DNA from: JAGNLV01 sp964612145 | Lineage (GTDB): Bacteria; Zixibacteria; MSB-5A5; GN15; FEB-12 | DNA length: 64,000 bases | Direction of reading: 5' to 3' | NCBI GenBank assembly: GCA_964612145.1 | Contig: CAZTBP010000007.1 | Coordinates: 62,001 to 126,000, forward strand | Part shown: positions 18,243 to 26,379 of the stretch, piece by piece | How the letters are laid out: each line of letters begins with the position of its first letter | How positions within the stretch are numbered: the stretch's first letter is position 1 | Notes under the pieces: generated by a model | Told to the model about the DNA's origin: nothing | Seen by the model: the letters and a program-made list of their open reading frames with translations, nothing else | Database searches by the model: none | Position numbers and translations under genes: made by a program

Positions 18243-19130
18243 CTATTCCTTCTTGATAATCTGCATACTCAAATCAGCGGCCGGAGCGGAATGTGTCAGC
18301 TGGCCGACCGATATGTAATCTACACCCGAAGACGCTGTCTGCGCAACCGTTTCCAGCGAGACATTCCCCGAGGCTTCGAGCTTAACCGATGAATCCAGAC
18401 TCCGCGCCTTATCTACCAGCGCCTTGAGGGATTCCGGCGACTGATTGTCCAGCATCAGCCGCTTTACGCCCGCCTCGATTGCCTCGGTCAGTTCCTCCTC
18501 GGTCGTGACCTCCACCTCGATTTCGATATCTTCGGCTTTGCATTCAAACTGGAGCCGAAAATCAGGCGTGTCCAGAAACTCGCGTGCATGTTCCACCGCG
18601 GCTTTGATCAACCCGGCCGAGGCGATATGGTTGTCCTTGATCAGGATCATATCATACAGCCCGATCCGGTGATTCTGTCCACCACCGTGAGCGACTGCCG
18701 CCTTCTCCAGCATTCGCATGCCGGGAGTGGTCTTGCGCGTATCAAGAATCACCGCCCGAGTCCCCGCAACTGCCGTGACAAATTTCGAGGTTAACGTAGC
18801 CACACCGCTTAAGTGCGCCAGAAAATTCAGCGCTGTCCGTTCGGTGGCCAGCACCGTCTGGTTGAACCCGTCGATTTCGACAATAACATCGCCGCGCTGA
18901 AACGAATCGCCGTCCTTCTTGAGTGGCTTGACGACATTGGCCGAATCGACAATCTGAAACGCGAGCAGCATCGGTTCCAGCCCGGACACCACCCCGTCAC
19001 CCTTGGCGACAATCTTTGCCAGCAACGCATCCGGCTCGAGACAGGCCAGTGAGGTTAGGTCACCCGGCCCGATATCCTCGGCCAACGCCGCTTTCACCAG
19101 CTCAAACAGCCATTTTTTTGCATCCTGCAT
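18243..19130 (-). CDS. nadC: Nicotinate-nucleotide pyrophosphorylase (carboxylating)
   Basis: A 295-residue cytoplasmic enzyme that converts quinolinate and PRPP to nicotinate mononucleotide in de novo NAD synthesis. Key segments are ALAEDIGPGDLTS, TERTALNFLAHLSGVAT, LDTRKTTPGMRMLEKAAV, GGGQNHRIGLYDMILIKDNH and the C-terminal EASGNVSLE. I place the start at ATG 19130: it gives the usual short leader before AALAEDIG and sits 6 nt from a -10 element with a perfect -35 TTGACA. A TTG nine codons upstream would overlap that promoter. nadA and nadB are not in the window. Confidence 0.93.
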   Translation of the reverse strand: MQDAKKWLFELVKAALAEDIGPGDLTSLACLEPDALLAKIVAKGDGVVSGLEPMLLAFQIVDSANVVKPLKKDGDSFQRGDVIVEIDGFNQTVLATERTALNFLAHLSGVATLTSKFVTAVAGTRAVILDTRKTTPGMRMLEKAAVAHGGGQNHRIGLYDMILIKDNHIASAGLIKAAVEHAREFLDTPDFRLQFECKAEDIEIEVEVTTEEELTEAIEAGVKRLMLDNQSPESLKALVDKARSLDSSVKLEASGNVSLETVAQTASSGVDYISVGQLTHSAPAADLSMQIIKKE

Positions 19131-19136
19131 ATCCCT

Positions 19137-19186
19137 ATCAAATGCCTCGGAAGGCAATTGTCAATCGGCAATCGTCTCCGTATATT
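19137..19186. promoter_or_regulatory. Divergent promoter with overlapping -35 elements (nadC and the KARI-like gene)
   Basis: Minus strand: TTGACA at 19164-19159, 16-bp spacer, TTTGAT at 19142-19137, then 6 nt to the nadC ATG. Plus strand: TTGTCA at 19158-19163, 17-bp spacer, TATATT at 19181-19186, then 6 nt to the ATG at 19193. The two -35 hexamers share five bases, so the polymerases should exclude each other. Confidence 0.65.
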
Positions 19187-19192
19187 GGCCGC

Positions 19193-20146
19193 ATGAAGTC
19201 AGACACTCAGGTTAAGGCAATGACTGTCGGCGTGATCGGCTACGGTTCGCAGGGGACCGCCATCGCCCGCAATCTGCAGGACTCCGGCTGGGAGGTAATT
19301 GTCGGTCTGCGTGAGGACTCCAAGTCGCGCGAACGGGCGCAAGCCGACGGCATCAAGCTGATAAAAACCATCTCCGCAACTGTGCAGCAAAGCGATGTGG
19401 TCGTGTTCGCCTTTCCCGACCACCTGCACGGGGTTGTCTACCGCCGCGAAATCAAGCAGAAGCTCGTGCCCGGATCCATCCTGCTTTTTCTGCACGGCCT
19501 CTCGGTGCATTTTGCCCTGGTGGAGCCGCCCGATGATGTCGATGTCATCATGATCGCGCCGCATGGCCCCGGGGTGGCGCTCCGGCAGATGCATGAACGG
19601 GGTGAATCGGATATCTCGGCCTTTTCATCGGTCCACCAGGACAGCTCCGGTACCGCCGAGGGCATCCTGCTGTCACTGGCAATGGGAATCGGGCTGGATC
19701 CGGAAAAGCTTGTGTTAACAACATTCGAGGACGAGGCGGTCGGGGACATGTTCGGCGAGCAGGCGGTGCTGTGCGGCGGCATGGCAGCCATGATCAAGAA
19801 CGGCTTCGAGGTGCTGGTCGAAAACGGCATACCACCGGAGAACGCCTATCTCGAGGTTGCGTATCAGCTTGATCTGATCATCTCACTGATCAAGCAGCAC
19901 GGGATCACGGGGATGTTCGACCGGATTTCGCTAACCGCCAGATACGGTTCTTTGAAAACGGGGCCGTACCTTGTTGATGAAGGCTTCAAGAACCGCATGC
20001 GGGATGTGTTTGAGAAGATTCGCTCCGGTGAGTTTGTCTCGGAGCTGACCAAGCTGCAAGACGACGACATCAAGCAGGTCGATAAAGATCTTGCCCGCCT
20101 GACCGATTCGGCACTGGAGAAGGCTGCAAAGAAATTCGCGAAGTAG
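19193..20146 (+). CDS. Ketol-acid reductoisomerase-like protein with altered active site
   Basis: A 317-residue NADP-dependent enzyme-like protein similar to IlvC, which makes dihydroxy-isovalerate in branched-chain amino acid synthesis. The Rossmann motif is VIGYGSQGTAIARNL, followed by GLREDSKSRERA. The knotted C-terminal domain shows FEDEAVGDMFGEQAVLCGG, retaining the metal-binding acids. Unusual changes: the family motif APKGPG reads APHGPG (catalytic Lys becomes His), and the second Glu of the E-x3-E pair is Gln (LEVAYQLDL). The C-terminal motif is SLTARYG where SxTAEYG is usual. The N-terminus is about 15 residues shorter than usual. No ilvB, ilvN, ilvD or leu genes are nearby. It may be a divergent KARI or a paralogue with another substrate. 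The ATG fits a leaderless promoter. Confidence 0.78.
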   Translation: MKSDTQVKAMTVGVIGYGSQGTAIARNLQDSGWEVIVGLREDSKSRERAQADGIKLIKTISATVQQSDVVVFAFPDHLHGVVYRREIKQKLVPGSILLFLHGLSVHFALVEPPDDVDVIMIAPHGPGVALRQMHERGESDISAFSSVHQDSSGTAEGILLSLAMGIGLDPEKLVLTTFEDEAVGDMFGEQAVLCGGMAAMIKNGFEVLVENGIPPENAYLEVAYQLDLIISLIKQHGITGMFDRISLTARYGSLKTGPYLVDEGFKNRMRDVFEKIRSGEFVSELTKLQDDDIKQVDKDLARLTDSALEKAAKKFAK

Positions 20147-20147
20147 G

Positions 20148-20205
20148 ACAGAACTCTACAACAGTTCCGCCATGTCTTGTCCGGCAGGACCTCAGAAGGG
20201 CCTGG
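20148..20205 (+). repeat. Dispersed repeat, copy A
   Basis: GAACTCTACAACAGTTC followed by CCGGCAGGAC. It resembles copy B at 20852-20912 (same order of a small hairpin around an AGAACTCT core, then a CCGGCAGGACC block). It starts right at the stop of the KARI-like gene. It looks like a degenerate small palindromic repeat. Confidence 0.45.
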
Positions 20206-20349
20206 CCTATTGTTCCATTAGAAATACGTGTGCAGACGTCTTCTATTTAATCAGCCGAATGACAACCATAGTTAAAACTTGCTCGAATTTTGTCCCGTTT
20301 TGTTCCTTTAGTTGCTGCAGCGACACCCCCAAACAAGAAAGGTGGAACG

Positions 20350-20775
20350 ATGGATGTCGATGTTACTATGGCACAGGATGTCAACTACTGGGCCGTGCTG
20401 GTCGGTGCGGTCGCGTTCTGGATTCTCGGCGCGATCTGGTATTCCGGCGCACTTTTCGGCAAGGCCTGGATGCGCGGGATCGGCAAGACCGAAGAACAGA
20501 TCAAAGCCGATTTCAGCCCGATGAATCTCATCTGGGCATTCGTATTCGGCTGGCTGGGCTCGTATGGGATCGCCCGGGTTATGGTATGGATGGGGGGTGA
20601 CACGATTGCCGATGGTGTCAAGGTCGGTCTTGTGGCCGCTGTTTGTTTCTCGGTCGCGACTATCGGGATGCACGATGTCATGGAGAAACGTGCGGGCGGT
20701 CTCACCATGATCAACATGCTCTATTCCGTCACAGGCTTTTTGATCATGGCAATCATTATCGGCGCCTGGCGCTGA
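20350..20775 (+). CDS. DUF1761-type membrane protein
   Basis: A 141-residue protein with four hydrophobic segments: residues ~14-34, ~60-78, ~87-105 and ~118-138. NYWAVLVGAVAFWILGAIWYSGALFGKAWMRGIG is recognisable in parts as the DUF1761 family start (WYSxxLFGKxW). Function unknown; members are small integral membrane proteins. The ATG at 20350 has AAGGTGGAACG upstream. An earlier start in frame would add a non-hydrophobic leader. Flanked by two copies of a small repeat. Confidence 0.72.
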   Translation: MDVDVTMAQDVNYWAVLVGAVAFWILGAIWYSGALFGKAWMRGIGKTEEQIKADFSPMNLIWAFVFGWLGSYGIARVMVWMGGDTIADGVKVGLVAAVCFSVATIGMHDVMEKRAGGLTMINMLYSVTGFLIMAIIIGAWR

Positions 20776-20790
20776 CCCTCATCGTCGCGT

Positions 20791-20837
20791 CGAAATTGCT
20801 TCTCGGTCCGCCTTCGGCGGTCGTCTCGCGATGACGA
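20791..20837 (-). repeat. TCATCGCGAG-type palindromic repeat
   Basis: On the minus strand the element reads GTCATCGCGAGACG, then a CCGCCGAAGGCGG hairpin, then AGAAGCAATTT. This follows the layout of the widespread intergenic repeat TCATTGCGAGGAGC...GAAGCAATCT found in many bacteria. It lies 15 bp after the DUF1761 stop codon. Confidence 0.5.
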
Positions 20838-20851
20838 AGCGGTAGACGATC

Positions 20852-20912
20852 AGGGCAGAACTCTTTAGCGGTTCTGCCATTCCTGCCCGGCAGGACCACA
20901 GGGGGACCGCCC
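20852..20912 (+). repeat. Dispersed repeat, copy B
   Basis: Hairpin GGCAGAAC / GTTCTGCC (20854-20861 with 20871-20878) followed by the near-palindrome CCTGCCCGGCAGG (20882-20894). Copy A at 20148-20205 has the same order of elements with about one base in four changed. Confidence 0.5.
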
Positions 20913-21039
20913 ATACGCGCCGCACTTAATGAGCAAGTCACTGACGTGCCTTAGGCGCGGATGCGGTAGTCTCACTGGCGCATTAATCATCCTTGTAAAG
21001 ACCCCAACCGAACCGCTTCGGGTTCCACTCCGTTTCCGG

Positions 21040-21336
21040 CTACCTCCCACGCACCAGCCGGAGCTTCTGCGGTCTGGCGCCGGGCACCCGCTCGATCAGC
21101 CCCCGATGCTCCATGTCCAGCTTGACCGTGGTCGTGTACCACGATATGGAGCCGTCAAACGGCTCCCGCAGGCTGTCCTTTACCAGACCCGGCAGCCGCT
21201 TGAATTCGACACTCTCTTCCTTGCGCAGCACCCGAACGATCGCATCGTAGATCGTGTCGTATTTCTCTTTGTTGACATTCACCGGCTTTTTGCCGGGAGT
21301 CGGCGTGTGGGCGAGGACGGTTTCTTTTTCGGCCAT
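21040..21336 (-). CDS. DUF6958-like small protein, possible winged helix
   Basis: A 98-residue soluble protein with the layout VNVNKEKYDTIYDAIVRVL, then a middle region ending WYTTTVKLDMEHRGLIERV and PQKLRLV. This resembles the small DUF6958 family, whose shape suggests a winged-helix fold. Function unknown. The ATG at 21336 has a strong GGAGGAGG just upstream; the frame extends 32 codons further without support. It stands alone. Confidence 0.62.
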   Translation of the reverse strand: MAEKETVLAHTPTPGKKPVNVNKEKYDTIYDAIVRVLRKEESVEFKRLPGLVKDSLREPFDGSISWYTTTVKLDMEHRGLIERVPGARPQKLRLVRGR

Positions 21337-21846
21337 ATGCCTCCTCCGTCGTTTACCAGATAATACGCACCCAACCCAAAGAAACGCGAACAACTCATGG
21401 ATTTCCTGAATCACCCGAGGAACCACTATCATGACCTTATCATCATCAGCAACCCTAGGCCCCTCAAACCGGGGATTTTTTACAGCATGCCGCTAAACTG
21501 CAAGGCACAAGTTTGCATCGCAGTGTGATCTCAGCCGGCATATTGTGCGAAACAGCCTGTTCAATAGGTGAACAGCCTTGCCTATCCGAAAGTCCGAGTC
21601 TGCGCTTGTCACCGTTGTAGCACAATAAGTTAGCCGCGTAAAAATGAAATTAATCCGTTCCTATGGCACAGGGCACACACTTTGCTTCTACTTTGACCGA
21701 CCAAAAAGCAGGGCGTATCACGCACCGGCTTTGTTTGACCAGGCCCCTGACTGACCATCAGGGGTTTTTCTTTTGGAGCGGAGCCGCCGGCTCAGTCGGA
21801 CTAAAACAGTTGACGATTTTACCGTTGCGGCCTACCTTTTCTTCTA
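21337..21846. other. 510-bp gene-free region ending in a plus-strand terminator; possible small RNA
   Basis: No protein gene is convincing. The plus strand has a hairpin CTGTTCA / TGAACAG near 21555-21573 and a strong terminator at 21744-21769, yet no plus-strand gene ends nearby (the nearest stops at 20775). That pattern fits a small non-coding transcript ending near 21770. I recognise no known RNA family. Confidence 0.35.
21744..21769 (+). terminator. Intrinsic terminator with no upstream gene
   Basis: CCCCTGA / TCAGGGG with a 7-nt loop, followed by TTTTTCTTTT. Orientation is plus only. Confidence 0.7.
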
Positions 21847-23841
21847 ATGAACAATGGATTAAAACGGGCCCGCTTTGTTGCACTCGTCCTGGTTGTCTTG
21901 CTGGTCGTCTATTATGTCTTCGATATCATGCAGCCGGTTGACCAGAAAGACCAGCTGACTCGCATCATCCACCTGGAGGACCGTCGGGAATTATCCGGCC
22001 GGCTCAAGAGCTACCTCGATGAGCCCGATCCGGAGGTTCGCAAACGAGCGGCAATGGCGGTCGGCCGTATCGGCGGACCGGGCAGTGTCGATCCTCTGAT
22101 GGAGATGCTCACCGACAGCGTTTGGGATGTCGCTTCGACGGCCGCAACAGCGATCGGTTTCACCGGCCGCGGCGATCAGGCCCTGCGGTTGCTGGAGACC
22201 GCCGGCGAGCTTCCGCCCCGAATCACCGGGCGTGCGATTGAATCAGTCGGCCGCCTGGCCGACAGCTCGATGACCGACGTGATCGATTTACTGGCAACTT
22301 TCCTGTCGCATCCGTCCCCGGCAGTGCGTGAGCGCACGGTCATGGCCCTGTTTCGGGCCGGGGCCAAAGATAAAGCCGGGGCGATACAGCAGCTTGCACT
22401 GGCCGAGCCGGATGATTCGGTGCGTATTGCGTGTCTCTACTATCTTGCCCGGTTCGATGTTGGCGCCGCCAAGGAAATTTTCGAACGTCATATCGCCAAC
22501 CCGGATCCATACCTTCGCTCGCTGGCCGTGCGCGGTATGGGGGCTGTCAACGATGCCGACGCCCGCCGGTATTTGAGCATGGCGATGAACGACAACACCG
22601 ATCGGGTCGTGGCCCAGGCCATTTATGAATTGGCCGGTGACCCCAGCCGTGAAATTACACAGCTTCTCGAACGAAAGCTGAACTCAGAAGAAAACGAAAA
22701 GCTTCTCGTTGAACTGATCCGTGCCCTTCAACGACATGAAAGTGCCGACGGCGTCATCATAGCACAAAAAACAGCAGCTACCTATCGCACGGCGCCGATT
22801 GTTGCCGCAACGGCGCGCTACACCGCCGCCGTTCAAAAAGGTCGGTCGCTGGAGTATATAGACTCGCTGCTCCGAGTGGAGGAATCGCTTGTCCGAGCCG
22901 CTTGTGCCGAGGCCCTTGGACTGATCGGAGACGACAACGTTATCCCCCGCCTGAGCACGCTGTTTGCCGATGAGGACCCGATGGTCCGCGCCGCGGCGTT
23001 CACCACTCTCATGACAATCGATACCGCCAACCACACCTTCTATATCCGCAAAGGGCTCGATGATCCCGACTATGTCGTCACGTCCCTTGCCGTCGACCAG
23101 GTTGGCCAAACTGAGTCCGCCCGGTTTCTGCCGATCCTGCACGGTTTCATGGTCAATTCGGATCGGACAGATGTCGATGTCCGGCGGTCGACAATCGGCG
23201 CCATGCCAACGTTTGCATCCCAGGATCCTCCGGACAGCACTGTTGTCTCTACCCTGCTCCTGGGCATGGACGATCCCAATTACATTGTGCGGCGCGAGGC
23301 GGCTGAAGTCTGGGAAGAGCATATGGATCAAGCCAGACCGGCGGTTTCACCGATCGCGGAAACGCACTTCAGCGAGTCACGTATAAGAGACGCCCTGGAG
23401 AAATACGAAGAAACGAATCCGACGGCCACTATCATCACGGCCGAAGGAGAATTTGAAATAGAGCTGCTGTTCGATATCGCACCGCTAACGGTGCTGAACT
23501 TTATCGAACTGGCAAATGAGGAGTTTTACAGCGGTCTGCAGTTCCATCGTGTGATACCGAACTTTGTCGCCCAGGGCGGCGATCCCCGTAGTGACGGCTG
23601 GGGTGGTCCTGACTACTACATTCGAGACGAGTACTCAACGGAGCCGTATCTTCGCGGCACAGTCGGTATCGCGACCTCCGGAAAGGACACAGGCGGGTCG
23701 CAGTTCTTTATCACGTTGTCACCGCAGCCGCATCTCGAGGGCCGATACACGGTGTTCGGGAGGGTCCTGTACGGCATGGAGGTTGTGGACCTGATAACGG
23801 TAGGCTCCATAATACAGACAATTCACATTCACGAAGGGTGA
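21847..23841 (+). CDS. Membrane-anchored HEAT-repeat protein with C-terminal cyclophilin domain
   Basis: A 664-residue protein. Residues ~8-28 form a signal-anchor (VALVLVVLLVVYYVF). Residues ~45-500 are HEAT/PBS-lyase-like helical repeats with recurring patterns such as DPEVRKRAAMAVGRIGG, DSVRIACLYYLARF and RRYLSMAMNDN. Residues ~525-664 form a cyclophilin-type peptidyl-prolyl isomerase with FHRVIPNFVAQGGDP, GTVGIATSGKDTGGSQFFIT and YTVFGRVLYGMEVVD. The active-site Arg and the QFFI segment are present, so isomerase activity is plausible. It likely works in the periplasm, with the repeats as a protein-binding scaffold. It is followed at once by another exported protein gene. Confidence 0.88.
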   Translation: MNNGLKRARFVALVLVVLLVVYYVFDIMQPVDQKDQLTRIIHLEDRRELSGRLKSYLDEPDPEVRKRAAMAVGRIGGPGSVDPLMEMLTDSVWDVASTAATAIGFTGRGDQALRLLETAGELPPRITGRAIESVGRLADSSMTDVIDLLATFLSHPSPAVRERTVMALFRAGAKDKAGAIQQLALAEPDDSVRIACLYYLARFDVGAAKEIFERHIANPDPYLRSLAVRGMGAVNDADARRYLSMAMNDNTDRVVAQAIYELAGDPSREITQLLERKLNSEENEKLLVELIRALQRHESADGVIIAQKTAATYRTAPIVAATARYTAAVQKGRSLEYIDSLLRVEESLVRAACAEALGLIGDDNVIPRLSTLFADEDPMVRAAAFTTLMTIDTANHTFYIRKGLDDPDYVVTSLAVDQVGQTESARFLPILHGFMVNSDRTDVDVRRSTIGAMPTFASQDPPDSTVVSTLLLGMDDPNYIVRREAAEVWEEHMDQARPAVSPIAETHFSESRIRDALEKYEETNPTATIITAEGEFEIELLFDIAPLTVLNFIELANEEFYSGLQFHRVIPNFVAQGGDPRSDGWGGPDYYIRDEYSTEPYLRGTVGIATSGKDTGGSQFFITLSPQPHLEGRYTVFGRVLYGMEVVDLITVGSIIQTIHIHEG

Positions 23842-23843
23842 GT

Positions 23844-24656
23844 ATGCAAACCAGGCACTCAGCAGTATTCCTGATTCTGGCGATTACTCTCACGGCCGCA
23901 TCGCTGTCGGCACAGGATGAGATCCAAAGAATAGACAAATACGCCCTGATCGATCAAATCCTCTTAGTCGATGCCCGCCAGCGGGACCAGCTGGAGGATG
24001 TCGTAATGGAAGCCGAGTATCTTGAGGGCAAGATGGAGGACGACGAATTCAAACAAGAGTCCCGCTACATCAAGAAGATTTATATCAAGTTCCTTGAAGA
24101 TACGGCACTGTTTCACGAAGAGTATATCGAGTACTACAAAGAGGGTGAATTGAAATCGGAAAAAGAGCGGGACAAAAAGGCGCGCGAAAAACTCGAAAAA
24201 AATCGTAAACGCAAAACCCGTAACGTCTCGTACCCAATGCTCAAGCCGTTTTATCCGGAAAACCGTGAAGACTACGAAATTCGCTATAACGACGTTGAAG
24301 AAGTCGGCAATTACACCTGCTACCATTTCACCGTGAAGTCACTTGTCGAAGACGACGAGCATATCAACGGGGATTATTTTTTCGAAACCGATGGTTTTCA
24401 CCTGGTGCGGGTTGACTTTGAACCGGCCAAACTGGTAAAGAAGACAATGTTCAAACTTAACCAGCTCGACATGTCGATTCACTACGGCCCGACCGCGGAC
24501 GATTTCTGGCTTCCCCGGCAGTTTGATATTGCCGGCAAAGGAAAGGCGGCGTTTCTGTTCGGCGTTAATTTTGCCGGCATTGAATATTATCGTAATCCGG
24601 AAGTCAATGTCGGTTTAGAGGAAAAGCTTTTTGAGGTAAAAAATGGCGACGATTAA
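23844..24656 (+). CDS. Exported protein of unknown function (LolA-like outer-membrane sorting style)
   Basis: A 270-residue protein with a signal peptide (MQTRHSAVFLILAITLTAAS, cleavage near LSAQ). Residues ~60-125 are highly charged and probably helical. The second half (VGNYTCYHFTVKSLVED, FFETDGFHLVRVDFEPAKL) is a beta-rich pattern like proteins that test for or carry lipids or polymers, resembling the outer-membrane lipoprotein-sorting fold. No firm family. I chose ATG 23844; a GTG two codons earlier overlaps the upstream stop. It ends 14 nt inside the next gene, so the three genes from 21847 probably form an operon. Confidence 0.65.
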   Translation: MQTRHSAVFLILAITLTAASLSAQDEIQRIDKYALIDQILLVDARQRDQLEDVVMEAEYLEGKMEDDEFKQESRYIKKIYIKFLEDTALFHEEYIEYYKEGELKSEKERDKKAREKLEKNRKRKTRNVSYPMLKPFYPENREDYEIRYNDVEEVGNYTCYHFTVKSLVEDDEHINGDYFFETDGFHLVRVDFEPAKLVKKTMFKLNQLDMSIHYGPTADDFWLPRQFDIAGKGKAAFLFGVNFAGIEYYRNPEVNVGLEEKLFEVKNGDD

Positions 24657-25143
24657 TCAGTTTAAAACACATATCGTAAAAATCGATATCCCGGAGGGGC
24701 TCAATATCATATTCGGGATGTCACATTTCATCAAAACGGTAGAAGATCTGTACGAAGCTGTGACCGAGACCGGCCCCGGTATCAAGTTCGGTGTCGCGTT
24801 CTGCGAGGCCTCGCAAAAACGCCTCATTCGCAACGACGGCAACGACGACGGTATGATTGAACTGGCGACCAAGACAGCTTTCGATATCGCCTGCGGGCAT
24901 TCTTTCGTGGTTTTTCTCAAAGATGCCTTCCCGATCAATGTACTCAATCGAATCAAAAATGTTAGCGAAGTCTGCCGGATTTTCTGTGCAACCGCCAACC
25001 CACTGGAGGTGCTGGTGGCCGAAACCGATCAGGGACGGGGTGTGCTGGGAGTAATCGACGGCCAGACGCCGCTGGGGATCGAAACCGATGATGACAAGTG
25101 CGAACGGCGCGAGTTTCTTCGAACGATCAATTACAAACGCTGA
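24643..25143 (+). CDS. Adenosine-specific kinase family protein (PF04008-type)
   Basis: A 166-residue soluble protein matching the small archaeal/bacterial family annotated as adenosine-specific kinase. The conserved segments are IVKIDIPEGLNIIFGMSHFIKT, GIKFGVAFCEASQKRLIR, CGHSFVVFLKDAFPINVLN, IFCATANPLEVLVAET and GVLGVIDG, all present in order. Length is typical. The activity assignment rests on a structural-genomics family name and is not secure. It overlaps the upstream gene by 14 nt and is followed by a terminator. Confidence 0.85.
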   Translation: MATINQFKTHIVKIDIPEGLNIIFGMSHFIKTVEDLYEAVTETGPGIKFGVAFCEASQKRLIRNDGNDDGMIELATKTAFDIACGHSFVVFLKDAFPINVLNRIKNVSEVCRIFCATANPLEVLVAETDQGRGVLGVIDGQTPLGIETDDDKCERREFLRTINYKR

Positions 25144-25166
25144 ATAGATTTCGCCCGAATAAGAAA

Positions 25167-25206
25167 ACCGCCGGTACTGCCTTTGTTCAATACCGGCGGT
25201 CTTTTT
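25167..25206 (+). terminator. Intrinsic terminator
   Basis: ACCGCCGGTA / TACCGGCGGT, a 10-bp stem with a 14-nt loop, then CTTTTT. It ends the operon that begins at 21847. Confidence 0.8.
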
Positions 25207-25315
25207 GGGTGGCGGCAATGTCTTACACGTCCCTAAATCGCGCTTGCGCCAGGCCCGCCAACACCCGTATCTATCTGAAACAAATTTCACAATTATTCTC
25301 CGGAGATTACCTGAA

Positions 25316-25543
25316 ATGCGTTTTGAACTGGAAAGAAACCCGACTGAGAAAATCGTAATCGAAGATACCGAATTCAAAGGCCACCAGCTCGTTCAACTGC
25401 GGATTCATTTTCTTGCCGATGCTGACGGCGATGAGGAAAAGTGGCTCCCGACCAAAAAGGGCGTGTCGTTTCGTCTTGACCAGCTCGATGACGTGATCGA
25501 GCACCTGACCAAGATCCGTGATGGCGCCAAGCCGTCCAAATAA
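25316..25543 (+). CDS. PC4/YdbC-type single-stranded DNA-binding protein
   Basis: A 75-residue protein with the transcriptional coactivator p15 (PC4) fold pattern: an N-terminal KIVIEDTEFKGHQLVQLRIHF strand pair, then WLPTKKGVSFRLDQLDDVIEHL. Bacterial members bind single-stranded DNA as dimers. The ATG at 25316 has CGGAGA about 9 nt upstream; a longer frame starting upstream would cross the terminator. It sits between two hairpins, so it is likely transcribed alone. Confidence 0.82.
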   Translation: MRFELERNPTEKIVIEDTEFKGHQLVQLRIHFLADADGDEEKWLPTKKGVSFRLDQLDDVIEHLTKIRDGAKPSK

Positions 25544-25560
25544 CCCACTCAAAGAACAAT

Positions 25561-25582
25561 AGCCGGGCGCTCTCGCCCGGCT
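25561..25582 (+). terminator. Strong GC hairpin after the PC4-like gene
   Basis: AGCCGGGCG / CGCCCGGCT, a 9-bp stem with loop CTCT, followed by a short T-containing stretch (GTTTACTT). It ends 8 nt before the next ATG. Confidence 0.6.
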
Positions 25583-25590
25583 GTTTACTT

Positions 25591-26379
25591 ATGTTCATCT
25601 TCACCCACGACAAGAACCGTCTCCACGAGCACTTTCGCCGCGACCCGGTCAAGTTCGCCTATCATATGGGCGACCTTGATGATCTCTTTTTCGATCGCTG
25701 TCAGTGGGCTGCTTCCTACTACAAAAGCACGCGAATCGACGAGTGCCTGCTGATTTATAATTCAGATTCCGGCTCCACGGTCCATGCAATGGGCATGAGC
25801 GAACGGCTTGTGCCGCTGGTCGAAGAAACAATAGACGTTCTTCCGGATAGTTTTTCCGTGCACATTGAGCAGGATTGCCGTCAGATTATTCGAAAAGCAT
25901 ATGATGAGATTGAGAGCCTTTCGGTCTTGCGAATGGAACTTGAAGCGATCAAGGAACACGAAATCGCACGGCCCGACCGCATCATTCGACTCGATCAGTC
26001 ACACGACCCTGCCTTGAAAGCTCTCTATGATCGAGCCTATCCGGAGCACTGGTATGAGAAGCGGATTTTGAACGTAGGGAAATACCTGGGATGGAAAGAG
26101 GATGGCAGCATCGTAGCGGCGGCCGGCGTACATGTCTACGCGCCCGAATACAAGATAGCCGTTCTGGGCAATATCGCTACGCACCCGGACTACCGCGGAC
26201 GGGGTATTGCGTCGGACCTGACTTTGAAACTGGTCAGAGGTTTGGCCGACGAGGGCCTTTCAATTTGTCTCAATGTAAATAAAAACAATGAGGCTGCCCG
26301 ACGATGCTACGAGAGAATTGGCTTTGCAACCGCGTTCGAATATCTTGGCGGGCGGTACCGTCGGAAGCCATTCGCCTAA
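25591..26379 (+). CDS. GNAT-family N-acetyltransferase (two-part)
   Basis: A 262-residue cytoplasmic protein. The C-terminal half is a GNAT acetyltransferase with the acetyl-CoA pyrophosphate-binding loop ATHPDYRGRGIASDLT and the later NVNKNNEAARRCYERIGF. The N-terminal ~130 residues (HEHFRRDPVKFAYHMGDLDD...) look like a second, degenerate GNAT-like half, a layout seen in larger family members. Substrate unknown. There is no clear ribosome-binding site because a hairpin lies just upstream, so the start is tentative. It overlaps the convergent zinc-ribbon gene by 4 bp. Confidence 0.8.
   Translation: MFIFTHDKNRLHEHFRRDPVKFAYHMGDLDDLFFDRCQWAASYYKSTRIDECLLIYNSDSGSTVHAMGMSERLVPLVEETIDVLPDSFSVHIEQDCRQIIRKAYDEIESLSVLRMELEAIKEHEIARPDRIIRLDQSHDPALKALYDRAYPEHWYEKRILNVGKYLGWKEDGSIVAAAGVHVYAPEYKIAVLGNIATHPDYRGRGIASDLTLKLVRGLADEGLSICLNVNKNNEAARRCYERIGFATAFEYLGGRYRRKPFA

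Noticed and set aside
24105..24120. TGTTTCACGAAG, a partial parS match
   Set aside because: Only half of the palindrome is present and it lies in an ordinary coding region away from the par locus.
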